Below, piece by piece: positions 1 to 10,430 of a stretch of DNA of 64,000 nt. This stretch comes from Hyperoodon ampullatus (taxonomy: Eukaryota; Chordata; Mammalia; Artiodactyla; Ziphiidae), in contig CATKHW010000423.1 of the NCBI GenBank assembly GCA_949752795.1, positions 62,001 through 126,000 on the forward strand, in the 5' to 3' direction. The position numbers and the translations under genes are program-made. The notes under the pieces were generated by a model, which saw only the letters and a list, made by a program, of their open reading frames with translations, did not search any database and was not told the origin of the DNA. Each line of letters opens with the position of its first letter. Position 1 is the first letter of the stretch.

Positions 1-1740
1 GCCATGTTTACAGGATCTTCATAAGTGATATCTTATGATAAGTTTCTTTTTCTGTGTGACTTATTTCAGTTAGAATCATCGTACCTCAATCCACCCATTT
101 TACTGCTACTGGTCATATGACATTGATTTCATGGCTGAGGGATATTCCATTGTAAGTAAGTACCACAATTTTTTGAACCATTTTTATATTTCCTGGGATA
201 TTTAAGGTATACCCAAGTTGAGGTCCTTGTAAGCAGTGCAGCCCTAAATTTTGGGGTGGCTCTGTCTTATTGATTTTCAGTTTTCCCAAAGTATATTCCC
301 TAGACTGGAAGTGCCCTTGGCTCTGTAGGTCTGTTCTTTACTTGTTTTAGGGAACACAATGTACTCCTCCAGAGAGGCAGTTGGCAATTTACATGCCGCC
401 CATCAGCATAACAAGGCTCCCTGTTTTCCAGGGCCTGTCTTGCCTTTCTGGTTTTTACACATTTTGTGGATGTCCCTTTTGACCGGTGGGAAGTGATACT
501 TCTTTGTAGTGCAGATTTGCATTGCCCGCTTGCTTGCTTGGACAAAAAGGGCGTATGCGTTTTCTCCTGAATATATTCAGGAGAAAATAGATACGCCCTT
601 TTTGGCCAAGTGCATCATTGTCGAAGTTGTGCCCCTCTTCCTGTGCTTTAAAGGTGATTCCAACGTACCTCTTGATATCTATTTCCTGCTATTCTGCCTC
701 GCTTTCAAGTCCGCCTCGTTGCCTTCCCTCAACAGATTTTTGGACGATAGTTGTCCTTTATTACTCGGCCAGTTTGTGAATTGCTGTGCCCCTGAGCTCC
801 ATTTTTCAACTTGTTTATGGTGAGCTGACCGCAAGTCCAAAATTTTGGTTCAGGACATATACTGGTTCCCGGTGGGTGGCTGAGACTTTGGTTAATTATT
901 CTTCCTGCCGGGAAATTACAGTGATATGTGCCCATCCAAATGCGTAACAGCTACTCTCTCATTGGTTCTCCCTCTTCCCTTTTATCCTCTGCCAAATTGG
1001 AAACCTGTGCGAACCAGGAGGTTAAAGGGGCTGTCTCTCCAAGTTGGGTGATTGATAGTAAACCAGATGGAAAGTAAAACCGGAGCACCAGGGGAGGGTC
1101 TATTCATTGAGTTTTAGAAACCTTTCGTATTCACACTGTGTCCGTTCTCTAGGTTTCCCGTACATGTTATAACTGTAGTAATATTCCCTTCAACCTGGAG
1201 AGTTGGGACCCATGGAATGGGTGCCATGCATTATTGCTTTAAAGGGTCTGCATTTGCTCACCCAATCTCACCAATCCTCTCATTCCCAAGTGTCCAGCCT
1301 TATGCCACATCCAGCTGTCATTGTAGATAGTGTCATTCCGGGTTTCATCAGAGATCCTGAAGGAATTGTAAAGAATTTCCCAGTTTTTTTGTTTTGTTTT
1401 TGAAATTCCTTTTTATAGTGGGTTTGAGCTGATTCTCGCTGCCATGTTTATGCCAGTCTAGACACACTTGATTCCCTTACGGAGACATATCAATACATAG
1501 GTTTTAAGATTCTTACTAGTCAGATATATTCCTCTGCGGGAAATATGGGGTTTTGAGTCCCTTTCACTGAGGAAGGTGTAGGTCTTGTCTATTCCATAGT
1601 TGGTTTTTGGAACGGTACCTGTGCTTATATCAAACTCTGGTTTGATGCATCACCCCCACCTCTCCTTCCCCCTTAAGCAGGCATAAGAGTGTTTTCTAAA
1701 TGTGAGACACTGTTCTCTTTCCTAACTCAGTTCAAGTGTA
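1..1740. repeat. Satellite monomer 1 (A/F chimera)
   Basis: The first part carries class A markers (CATTTTACTGC, CATGCCGCCC, CTTGGACA in the left palindrome arm, TAGATA in the right arm). From base 642 on it carries class F markers (CTTCCTGTG, GATATCTATTTCC, ACTTGTTTATGG). The palindrome is at 537-610. The antisense L1 part of the next unit starts at its T-rich end at 1383. The next monomer is class B, as after other F monomers, so the G monomer expected between A and F is missing. Confidence 0.9.
537..610. repeat. Palindrome of class A
   Basis: The left arm begins CTTGGACAAAAAGGG and the right arm has TAGATACG, breaking three pairs. Related forms with CAGATACG lie at 9221-9294 and 16176-16249, and with TAGATACG at 21395-21468 and 33561-33634. 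Confidence 0.93.
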
Positions 1741-3479
1741 GCCATGTTTACAGGATCTACATAAGTGATATCTTATGATAAGTTTCTTTCTCTGTGTGAC
1801 TTATTTCACTTAGAATCATCCTACCTGAATCCACCCATTTTGCTGCTACTGGTCTTATGACATTGATTTCATGGCTGAGGGATATTCCATCGTACGTAAG
1901 TACCACAATTTTTTGAACCATTTTTATATTTCCTGGGATATTTAAGGTGTACCCAAGTTGAGGTCCTTGTAAGCAGTGCAGCCCTAAATATTGGGGTGGG
2001 TCTGTCTTATTGATTTTCAGTTTTCCCATGTATATTCCCTAGACTGGAAGTGCCCTTGGCTCTGTAGCTCTGTTGTTTACTTGTTTTAGGGAACACAATG
2101 TACTCCTCCAGAGAGGCAGTTGGCAATTTACATCCCGCCCATCAGCATAACAAGGCTCCCTGTTCTCCAGGGCCTGTCTTGCCTTTCTGGTTGTTACACA
2201 TTTTGTGGATGTCCCTTTTGACCGGTGGGAAGTGATACTTCTTTGTAGTGCAGACTTGCATTGCCCGCTTGCTTGCTTGGCCAAAAAGGGCGTATGCGTT
2301 TTCTCCTGAATATATTCAGGAGAAAACACATACGCCCTTTTTGTCAAAGTGCATCATTGTCGAAGTTTTGCCCCTCTTCCTGTGCTTTAAAGGTGATTCC
2401 AATGTACCTCTTGAAATCTGTTTCCTGCTATTCTGCCTCGCTTTCAAGTCCGCCACGTTGCCTTCCCTCAACAGATTTTTGGACGATAGTTGTCCTTTAT
2501 TACTCGGCCAGTTTGTGAATTGCTGTGCCCCTGAGCTCCATTTTTCAACTCGTTTTTGATGAGCTGACCGCAAGTCCAAAATTTTGGTTCAGGATCTATA
2601 CTGGTTCCCGGTGGGTGGCTGAGACTTTGGTTAATTCTTCTTCCTGCCGGGAAGTTAGAGTGATATGTGCCCATCCAAATGCCTAACAGCTACTCTCTCA
2701 TTGGTTCTCCCTCTTCCCTTTTATCCTCTGCAAAATTGGAAACCTGTGCGAACCAGGAGGTTAAAGGGGCTGTCTCTCCAAGTTGGGTGATTGATAATAA
2801 ACCAGATGGAAAGTAAAACCGGAGCACCAGGGGAGGGTCTATTCGTTGAGTTTTAGAAACCTTTCGTATTCACAGTGTGTCCGTTCTCTAGGTTTCCCGT
2901 ACGTGTTATAACTGTAGTAATATTCCCTTCAACCTGGAGAGTTGGGACCCATGGAATGGGTGCCATGCATTATTGCTTTAAAGGGTCTGCATTTGCTCAC
3001 CCAATCTCACCAATCCTCTCATTCCCAAGTGTCCAGCCTTATGCCACATCCAGCTGTCATTGTAGATAGTGTCATTCCGGGTTTCATCAGAGACCCTGAA
3101 GGAATTCTAAAGAATTTCCCAGTTTTTTTGTTTTGTTTTTGAAATTCCTTTTTATAGTGGGTTTGAGCTGATTCTCGCTGCCATGTTTATGCCAGTCTAG
3201 ACACACTTGATTCCCTTACGGAGACATATCAATACATAGGTTTTATGATTCTTACTAGTCAGATATATTCCTCTGCGGGAAATATGGGGTTTTGAGTCCC
3301 TTTCACTGAGGAAGGTGTAGGTCTTGTCTATTCCATAGTTGGTTTTTGGAACGGTACCTGTGCTTATATCAAACTCTGGTTTGATGCATCACCCTCACCT
3401 CTCCTTCCCCCTTAAGCAGGCATAAGAGTGTTTTCTAAATGTGAGACACTGTTCTCTTTCCTAACTCAGTTCAAGTGTA
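1741..3479. repeat. Satellite monomer 2 (class B)
   Basis: Class B markers are TTTTCCCATGTATA before the ORF2 remnant, right palindrome arm CACATACG, and TTGTCAAAG at the outer edge. The palindrome is at 2276-2349 and the L1 T-rich end at 3122. It closely matches monomers 16, 23 and 34. Confidence 0.92.
2276..2349. repeat. Palindrome of class B
   Basis: The left arm is intact. The right arm has CACATACG and TTTTTGTCAAAG, breaking three pairs, all in the right arm. The same form lies at 12698, 26614, 38780 and 57903. Confidence 0.93.
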
Positions 3480-4014
3480 GCCATGTTCTCAGGATCTTCA
3501 TAAGTGATATCTTATGATAGTTTCTTTTTCTGTGTGACTTATTTCAATTAGAATCATCGTACCTGAATCCACCCATTTTGCTGCTACTGGTCTTATGACC
3601 TTGATTTCATGGCTGAGGGATATTCCATCGTACGTAAGTACCACAATTTTTTGAACCATTTTTATATTTCCTGGGATATTTAAGGTGTACCCAAGTTGAG
3701 GTCCTTGTAAGCAGTACAGCCCTAAATTTTGGGGTGGGTCTGTCTTATTGATTTTCAGTTTTCCCAAGGTATATTCCCTAGACTGGAAGTGCCCTTGGCT
3801 CTGTAGCTCTGTTGTTTACTTGTTTTAGGGAAAACAATGCACTCCTCCAGAGAGGCAGTTGGCAATTTTCATCCCTCCCATCAGCATAACAAGGCTCCCT
3901 GTTCTCCAGGGCCTGTCTTTCCTTTCTGGTTGTTACACATTTTGTGGATGTCCCTTTTGACCGGTGGGAATTTATACTTCTTTGTAGTGCAGATTTGCAT
4001 TGCCCGCTTGCTTG

Positions 4015-4088
4015 CTTGGCCAAAAAGGGCGTATGCGTTTTCTCCTGAATATATTCAGGAGAAAACGCATACGCCCTTTTTGGCCAAG
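4015..4088. repeat. Perfect 74 bp palindrome, no spacer (class C)
   Basis: Two 37-base arms meet at AATA/TATT. The left arm runs CTTGGCCAAAAAGGG, CGTATGCGTTTTC, TCCTGAATA and the right arm is its exact reverse complement, ending in CCAAG. The next outer base pair does not match, so the symmetry ends sharply. It sits where the L1-derived part ends. A (GCTT)-type run, CGCTTGCTTGCTTGG, abuts the left edge. It could extrude as a cruciform in DNA or fold as a hairpin in a transcript of either strand. Identical perfect forms lie at 28353-28426, 40519-40592 and 59642-59715. Confidence 0.97.
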
Positions 4089-4860
4089 TGCATCATTGTC
4101 GAAGTTGTGCCCCTCTTCCTGTGCTTTAAAGGCGATTCCAACGTACCTCTTGATATCTGTTTCCTGCTATTCTGCCTCGCTTTCAAGTCCGCCTCGTTGC
4201 CTTCCCTCAACAGATTTTTGGACGATAGTTGCCCTTTATTACTCGGCCAGTTTGTGAATTGCTGTGCCCCTGAGCTCCATTTTTCAACTTGTTTATGGTG
4301 AGCTGACCGCAAGTCCAAAATTTTGGTTCAGGACCTATACTGGTTCCCAGTGGGTGGCTGAGTCTTTGGTTAATTATTCTTCCTGCCGGGAAATTACAGT
4401 GATATGTGCCCGTCCAAATGCCTAACAGCTACTCTCTCATTGGATCTCCCTCTTCCCTTTCATCCTCTGCCAAATTGGCAACCTGTGCGAACCAGGAGGT
4501 TAAAGGGGCTGTCTCTCCAAGCTGGGAGGTTGATAGTAAAGCAGAAGGAAAGTGAAACCGGAGCACCAGGAGAGGGACTATTCGTTGAATTTTAGAAACC
4601 TTTCGTATTCACAGTGTGTCCATTCTCTAGGTTTCCCGTACATGTTATAGCTGTAGTAATATTCCCTTCAACCTGGAGAGTTGGGACCCATGGAATGGGT
4701 GCCAGGCATTTGTGCTTTAAAGGGTCTGCATTTGCTCACCCAATCTCACCAATCCTCTCATTCCCAAGTGTCCAGCCTTATGCCACATCCAGCTGTCGTT
4801 GTAGATAGGGTCATTCCGGGTTTCATCAGAGACCCTGAAGGAATTGCAAAGAATTTCCCA
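4089..4860. other. Non-L1 part of the monomer, origin unknown (reference copy)
   Basis: About 770 bases between the palindrome and the next T-rich tract do not resemble L1 or a SINE I recognise. Landmarks are CATCATTGTCGAAG, two TGCTTTAAAGG motifs about 590 bases apart, GGTTCAGGACC, GGGACCCATGG and CATCAGAGACCCTGAAGG. Both strands hold only short frames, interrupted in some monomers. It evolves at about the same pace as the L1 part by eye. It could be more of an ancient L1, another transposon or unique DNA captured when the satellite arose. Confidence 0.7.
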
Positions 4861-5217
4861 GTTTTTTTGTTTTGTTTTTGAAATTCCTTTTTATAGTGGG
4901 TTTGAGCTAATTCTCGCTGCCATGTTTATGCCAGTCTAGACACACTTGATTCCCTTACGGAGACATATCAATACATAGGTTTTAAGATTCTTACTAGTCA
5001 GATATATTCCTCTGCGGGAAAAATGGGGTTTTGAGTCCCTTTCACTGAGGAAGGTGTAGGCCTTGTCTATTCCATAGTTGGTTTTTGGAACGGTACCTGT
5101 GCTTATATCAAACTCTGGTTTTATGCATCACCCTCCCTCTCCTTCCCCCTTAAGCAGGCATAAGAGTGTTTTCTAAATGTGAGACACTGTTCTCTTTCCT
5201 AACTCAGTTAAAGTGTA

Positions 5218-6947
5218 GCCATGTTTACACGATCTTCATACGTGATATCTTATGATAAGTTTCTTTTTCTGTGTGACTTATTTCACTTAGAATCATCGTA
5301 CCTGAAACCACCCATTTTGCTGCTACTGGTCTTATGACATTGATTCCATGGCTGAGGGATACTCCATCGTACATAAGTACCACAAATTTTTGAACCATTT
5401 TTATATTTCCTGGGATATTTAAGGTGTATCCAAGTTGAGGTCCTTGTAAGCAGTGCAGCCCTAAATTTTGGGGTGGCTCTGTCTTATTGATTTTCAGTTT
5501 TCCCAAGGTATATTCCCTAGACTGGAAGTGCCCTTGGCTCTGTAGCTCTGTTCTTTACTTGTTTTAGGGAACACAATGTACTCCTCCAGAGAGGCAGTTG
5601 GCAATTTACATCCCGCCCATCAGCATAACAAGGCTCCCTGTTCTCCAGGGCCTGTCTTGCCTTTCTGGTTGTTACACATTTTGTGGATGTCCCTTTTGAC
5701 CGGTGGGAATTTATACTTCTTTGTAGTGCAGATTTGCATTGCCCGCTTGCTTGCTTGGCCAAAAAGGGCGTATGCGTTTTCTCCTGAATAGAAAACGCAT
5801 ACGCCCTTTATGGCCAAGGGCATCATTGCCGAAGTTGTGCCCCTCTTCCTGTGCTTTAAAGGCGATTCCAACGTACCTCTTGAAATCTGTTTCCTGCAAT
5901 TCTGCCTCGCTTTCAAGTCCGCCTCGTTGCCTTCCCTCAACATATTTTTGGATGATAGTTGTCCTTTATTACTTGGCCAGTTTGTGAATAGCTGTGCCCC
6001 TGAGCTCCATTTTTCAACTCGTTTTTGGTGAGCTGACCGCAAGTCCGAAATTTTGGTCCAGGACCTATACTGGTTCCCGGTGTGGGGCTGAGACTTTGGT
6101 TAATTCTTCTTCCTGCCGGGAAGTTAGAGTGATATGTGCCCGTCCAAATGCCTAACAGCTACTCTCTCATTGGTTCTCCCTCTTCCCTTTCATCCTCTGC
6201 CAAATTGGAAACCTGTGCAATCCAGGAGGTTAAAGGGTCTGTCTCTCCAAGTTGGGAGATTGATAGTAAACCAGATGGAACGTCAAAGCGGAGCACCAGG
6301 AGAGGGACTATTCATTGAGTTTTAGAAACCTTTCGTATTCACAATGTGTCAGTTCTCTAGGTTTCCCGTACATGTTATAACTGTAGTAATATTCCCTTCA
6401 ACCTGGAGAGTTGGGACCCATGGAATGGGTGCCATGCATTATTGCTTTAAAGGGTCTGCATTTGCTCACCCAATCTCACCAATCCTCTCATTCCCAAGTG
6501 TCCAGCCTTATGCCACATCCAGCTGTCATTGTAGATAGTGTCATTCCGGGTTTCATCAGAGACCCTGAAGGAATTGTAAAGAATTTCCCAGTTTTTTTGT
6601 TTTGTTTTTGAAATTCCTTTTTATAGTGGGTTTGAGCTGATTCTCGCTGCCATGTTTATGCCAGTCTAGACACACTTGATTCCCTTACGGAGACATATCA
6701 ATACATAGGTTTTAAGATTCTTACTAGTCAGATATATTCCTCTGCGGGATATATGGGGTTTTGAGTCCCTTTCACTGAGGAAGGTGTAGGCCTTGTCTAT
6801 TCCATAGTTGGTTTTTGGAACGGTACCTGTGCTTATATCAAACTCTGGTTTGATGCATCACCCCACCTCTCCTTCCCCCTTAAGCAGGCATAAGAGTGTT
6901 TTCTAAATGTGAGACACTGTTCTCTTTCCTAACTCAGTTCAAGTGTA
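5218..6947. repeat. Satellite monomer 4 (D/I chimera, 1,730 bp)
   Basis: The unit is short because 9 bp are missing from the centre of the palindrome (5754-5818, 65 bp). The first part is class D up to the ATGTGTCAG marker at 6343-6352. The later part carries class I markers (CAATCTCACCAATCC, GCGGGATATATGG), so it is a D/I junction like that of monomer 18. From about 6,850 it changes again towards the class E unit that follows. Confidence 0.9.
5754..5818. repeat. Palindrome with 9 bp central deletion (class D)
   Basis: The sequence goes from CTCCTGAATA directly to GAAAACGC, so 9 bases of the right arm next to the centre are lost. What remains is a stem of about 26 bp per side with one mismatch (CCCTTTATGG) and a 9-base loop TCCTGAATA. 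The same deletion occurs at 30092-30156, 42258-42322 and 61381-61445 and explains the 1,730 bp length of class D units. Confidence 0.95.
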
Positions 6948-8684
6948 GCCATGTTTACAGGATCTTCATAAGTGATATCTTATCATAAGTTTCTTTTCCT
7001 CTGTGACTTATTTCACTTAGAATCATCGTACCTGAATCCACCCATTTTGCTGCTACTGGTCTTATGACATTGATTTCATGGCTGAGGGATATTCCATCGT
7101 ACGTAAGTACCACAATTTTTTGAACCATTTTTATATTTCCTGGGATATTTAAGGTGTACCCAAGTTGAGGTCCTTGTAAGCAGTGCAGCCCTAAATTTTG
7201 GGGTGGCTCTGTCTTATTGATTTTCAGTTTTCCCAAGGTATATTCCCTAGACTGGAAGTGCCCTTGGCTCTGTAGCTCTGTTCTTTACTTGTTTTATGGA
7301 ACACAATGTACTGCTCCAGAAAGGCAGTTGGCAGTTTACATCCCACCCTTCAGCATAACAAGGCTCCCTGTTCTCCAGGGCCTGCCTTGCCTTTCTGGTT
7401 TTTACACATTTTGTGGATGTCCCTTTTGACCGGTGGGAAGTGATACTTCTTTGTAGTGAAGATTGGCATTGCCCGCTTACTTGCTTGGCCATAAAGGGCG
7501 TATGCGTTTTCTCCTGAATATATTCAGGAGAAAACGCATATGCCCTTTTTGGCCAAGTGCATCATTGTCGAAGTTGTGCCCCTCTTCCTGTGCTTTAAAG
7601 GCGATTCCAACGTACCTCTTGAAATCTGTTTCCTGCTATTCTGCCTCGCTTTCAAGTCCACCTCGTTGCCTTACCTCAACAGATTTTTGGACGATAGTTG
7701 TCCTTTATTACTCAGCCAATTTTTGAATTGCTGTGCCCCTGAGCTCCATTTTTCAACTCGTTTTAGGTGAGCTGACCGCAAGTCCAAAATTTTGGTTCAT
7801 GACCTATACTGGTTCTGGTGGGTGGCTGAGACTTTGGTTAATTCTTCTTCCTGCAGGGAAATTACAGTGATATGTGCCCGTCCAAATGCCTAACAGCTAC
7901 TCTCTCATTGGTTCTCCCTCTTCCCTTTCATCCTCTGCCAAATTGGCAACCTGTGCGAACCAGGAGTTTAAAGGGGCTGTCTCTCCAAGTTGGGAGGTTG
8001 ATAGTAAAGCAGATGGAAAGTCAAACCGGAGCACCAGGAGAGGGACTATTCGTTGAGTTTTAGAAACCTTTCGTATTCACTGTGTGTCCGTTCTCTAGGT
8101 TTCCTGTACATGTTATAGCTGTAGTAATATTCCCTTCAACCTGGAGAGTTGGGACCCATGGAATGTGTGCCATGCATTATTGCTTTAAATGGTCTGCATT
8201 TGCTCACCCAATCTCACCAATCCTCTCAGTCCCAAGTGTCCAGCCTTATGCCACATCCAGCTGTCGTTGTAGATAGGGTCATTCCAGGTTTCATCAGACA
8301 CCCTGAAGGAATTGTAAAGAATATGCCAGTTTTTTTGTTTTGATTTTTAAATTCCTTTTTATAGTGGGTTTGAGCTGATTCTCGCTGCCATGTTTATGCC
8401 AGTCTAGACACACTTGATTCCCTTACGGAGACATATCAATACATAGGTTTTAAGATCCTACTAGTCAGATATATTCCTCTGTGGGAAATATGGGGTTTTG
8501 AGTACCTTTCACTGAGAAAGGTGTAGGTCTTGTCTATTCCATAGTTGGTTTTTGGAACGGTACCTGTGCTTATATCAAACTCTGGTTTTATGCATCACCC
8601 CACCTCTCCTTCCCCCTTAAGCAGGTCTAAGAGTGTTTTCTAAATGTGAGACACTGTTCTCTTTCCTAACTCAGTTCAAGTGTA
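6948..8684. repeat. Satellite monomer 5 (class E, single copy in window)
   Basis: This unit has many private changes, including CTTATCATAAG near its start, GGCCATAAAGGG in the left palindrome arm and CATATGCCC in the right arm, so the palindrome at 7484-7557 is imperfect. The L1 T-rich end is at 8329. No other monomer in the window is of this class. Confidence 0.9.
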
Positions 8685-10423
8685 GCCATGTTTACAGGAT
8701 CTTCATAAGTGATATCTTATGATAAGTTTCTTTTTCTCTGTGACTTATTTCACTTAGAATCATCGTACCTCAATCCACCCATTTTGCTGCTACTGGTCTT
8801 ATGACATTGATTTCATGGCTGAGGGATATTCCATTGTAAGTAAGTACCACAATTTTTTGAACCATTTTTATATTTCCTGGGATATTTAAGGTATACCCAA
8901 GTTGAGGTCCTTGTAAGCAGTGCAGCCCTAAATTTTGGGGTGGCTCTGTCTTATTGATTTTCAGTTTTCCCAAAGTATATTCCCTAGACTGGAAGTGCCC
9001 TTGGCTCTGTAGGTCTGTTCTTTACTTGTTTTAGGGAACACAATGTACTCCTCCAGAGAGGCAGTTGGCAATTTACATGCCGCCCATCAGCATAACAAGG
9101 CTCCCTGTTTTCCAGGGCCTGTCTTGCCTTTCTGGTTTTTACACATTTTGTGGATGTCCCTTTTGACCGGTGGGAAGTGATACTTCTTTGTAGTGCAGAT
9201 TTGCATTGCCCGCTTGCTTGCTTGGACAAAAAGGGCGTATGCGTTTTCTCCTGAATATATTCAGGAGAAAACAGATACGCCCTTTTTGGCCAAGTGTATC
9301 ATTGTCGAAGTTGTGCCCCTCTTCCGGTGCTTTAAAGGCGATTCCAACGTACCTCTTGAAATCTGTTTCCTGCTATTCTGCCTCGCTTTCAAGTCCGCCT
9401 CGTTGCCTTCCCTCAACAGATTTTTGGACGATAGTTGTCCTTAATTACTCGGCCAGTTTGTGAATTGCTGTGACCCTGAGCTCCATTTTTCAACTCGTTT
9501 TTGGTGAGCTGACCGCAAGTCCAAAATTTTGGTTCAGGACCTATACTGGTTCCCGGTGGGGGGCTGAGACTTTGGTTAATTCTTCTTCCTGCCGGGAAAT
9601 TACAGTGATATGTGCCCGTCCAAATGCCAAACAGCTACTCTCTCATTGGTTCATCCTCTTCCCATTCATCCTCTGCCAAATTGGAAACCTGTGCGAACCA
9701 GGAGGTTAAAGGGGCTGTCTCTCCAAGTTGGGAGGTTGATAGTAAAGCAGATGGAAAGTCAAACCGGAGCACCAGGAGAGGGACTATTCGTTGAGTTTTA
9801 GAAACCTTTCGTATTCACAGTGTGTCCGTTCTCTAGGTTTCCCGTACATGTTATAGCTGTAGTAATATTCCCTTCAACCTGGAGAGTTGGGACCCATGGA
9901 ATGGGTGCCATGCATTATTGCTTTAAAGCGTCTGCATTTGCTCACCCAATCTAACCAATACTCTCAGTCCCAAGTGTCCAGCCTTATGCCACATCCAGCT
10001 GTCGTTGTAGATAGGGTCATTCCAGGTTTCATCAGAGACCCTGAAGGAATTGTAAAGAATTTCCCAGTTTTTTTGTTTTGTTTTTGAAATTCCTTTTTAT
10101 AGTGGGTTTGAGCTGATTCTCGCTGCCATGTTTATGCCAGTCTAGACACACTTGATTCCCTTACGGAGACATACCAATACATAGGTTTTAAGATTCTTAC
10201 TAGTCAGATATATTCCTCTGCGGGAAATATGGTGTTTTGAGTCCCTTTCACTGAGGAAGGTGTAGGTCTTGTCTATTCCATAGTTGGTTTTTGGAACGGT
10301 ACCTGTGCTTATATCAAACTCTGGTTTGATGCATCACCCCACCTCTCCTTCCCCCTTAAGCAGGCATAAGAGTGTTTTCTAAATGTGAGACACTGTTCTC
10401 TTTCCTAACTCAGTTCAAGTGTA
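8685..10423. repeat. Satellite monomer 6 (class A variant)
   Basis: It has the class A markers CTTGGACA and CAGATACG in the palindrome (9221-9294) and GGTGGGGGGCTGAG downstream, but CATTTTGCTGC rather than CATTTTACTGC in the L1 part. It is an A relative outside the closely matched A copies (monomers 10, 13, 20). The L1 T-rich end is at 10067. Confidence 0.9.
10067..10085 (-). other. T-rich tract: fossil L1 poly(A) tail
   Basis: The tract GTTTTTTTGTTTTGTTTTT marks the start of the L1-derived part in + orientation and corresponds to a degenerate poly(A) tail on the minus strand. It is kept in almost all monomers. In class D (43095, 62218) it is broken to TTTTTTTAGTTTTGTG, and in monomers 28-29 by G or C residues. 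Confidence 0.75.
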
Positions 10424-10430
10424 GCCATGT
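10086..10430 (-). other. L1 3'UTR-like segment (reference copy)
   Basis: Between the fossil poly(A) tract and the ORF2 remnant lie about 345 bases that resemble the 3'UTR of laurasiatherian L1 in antisense: GCTGATTCTCGCTGCC, the ATCAATACATAGG stretch, a pyrimidine-rich CACCTCTCCTTCCCCC and TTTTCTAAATGTGAG. Similarity is weaker than in the ORF2 part. No function can be read from it. Confidence 0.6.

Larger units (their letters stand above)
3480..5217. repeat. Satellite monomer 3 (class C, perfect palindrome)
   Basis: Class C has GGGAATTTATAC upstream of the palindrome and a fully symmetrical 74 bp palindrome at 4015-4088. The L1 T-rich end is at 4861. One base is missing in the L1 3' region (TATGATAGTTTC), a change shared with monomers 17, 24 and 35, which shows common descent. 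Confidence 0.92.
641..6850. repeat. Partial higher-order block (F-B-C-D/I)
   Basis: The stretch from the F part of monomer 1 to monomer 4 matches 25.0-31.2 kb at an offset of 24,338 and also matches the blocks near 37 and 56 kb. It shares the D/I chimera with monomer 18, so it descends from the same deletion-bearing copy. Confidence 0.88.

Noticed and set aside
528..541. GCTT microsatellite beside the palindrome
   Set aside because: Only about three GCTT units are present and the number hardly varies between monomers, so it does not behave as an expanding microsatellite.
537..610. Palindrome as a rho-independent terminator or CRISPR-like repeat
   Set aside because: A long stem flanked by T residues recalls a terminator, but the sequence is a mammalian L1-derived satellite, repeats are 1.74 kb apart and there are no spacers or bacterial genes.
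838..866. RNA polymerase III B-box-like GGTTCAGGACC suggesting a tRNA-derived SINE
   Set aside because: One essential base differs in most copies, no convincing A box lies at the right distance upstream, and the surroundings do not match any tRNA SINE that I know.
1441..1754. Internal duplication within the monomer, from two GCCATGTTTA words exactly 300 bases apart
   Set aside because: Identity does not extend beyond about ten bases on either side, and both words fall in stretches explained by the L1 3' region.
3837..4301. 154-codon plus-strand frame, repeated at 28175, 40341 and 59464
   Set aside because: It is antisense to the L1 ORF2 remnant, reads through the palindrome and is present only in class C units. 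It has no recognisable domain and is broken in other monomers, so it is a chance frame in a repeat.
5225..5762. Functional L1 ORF2 gene
   Set aside because: Only the C-terminal end is present, in two different frames with stops, without endonuclease or reverse transcriptase core.
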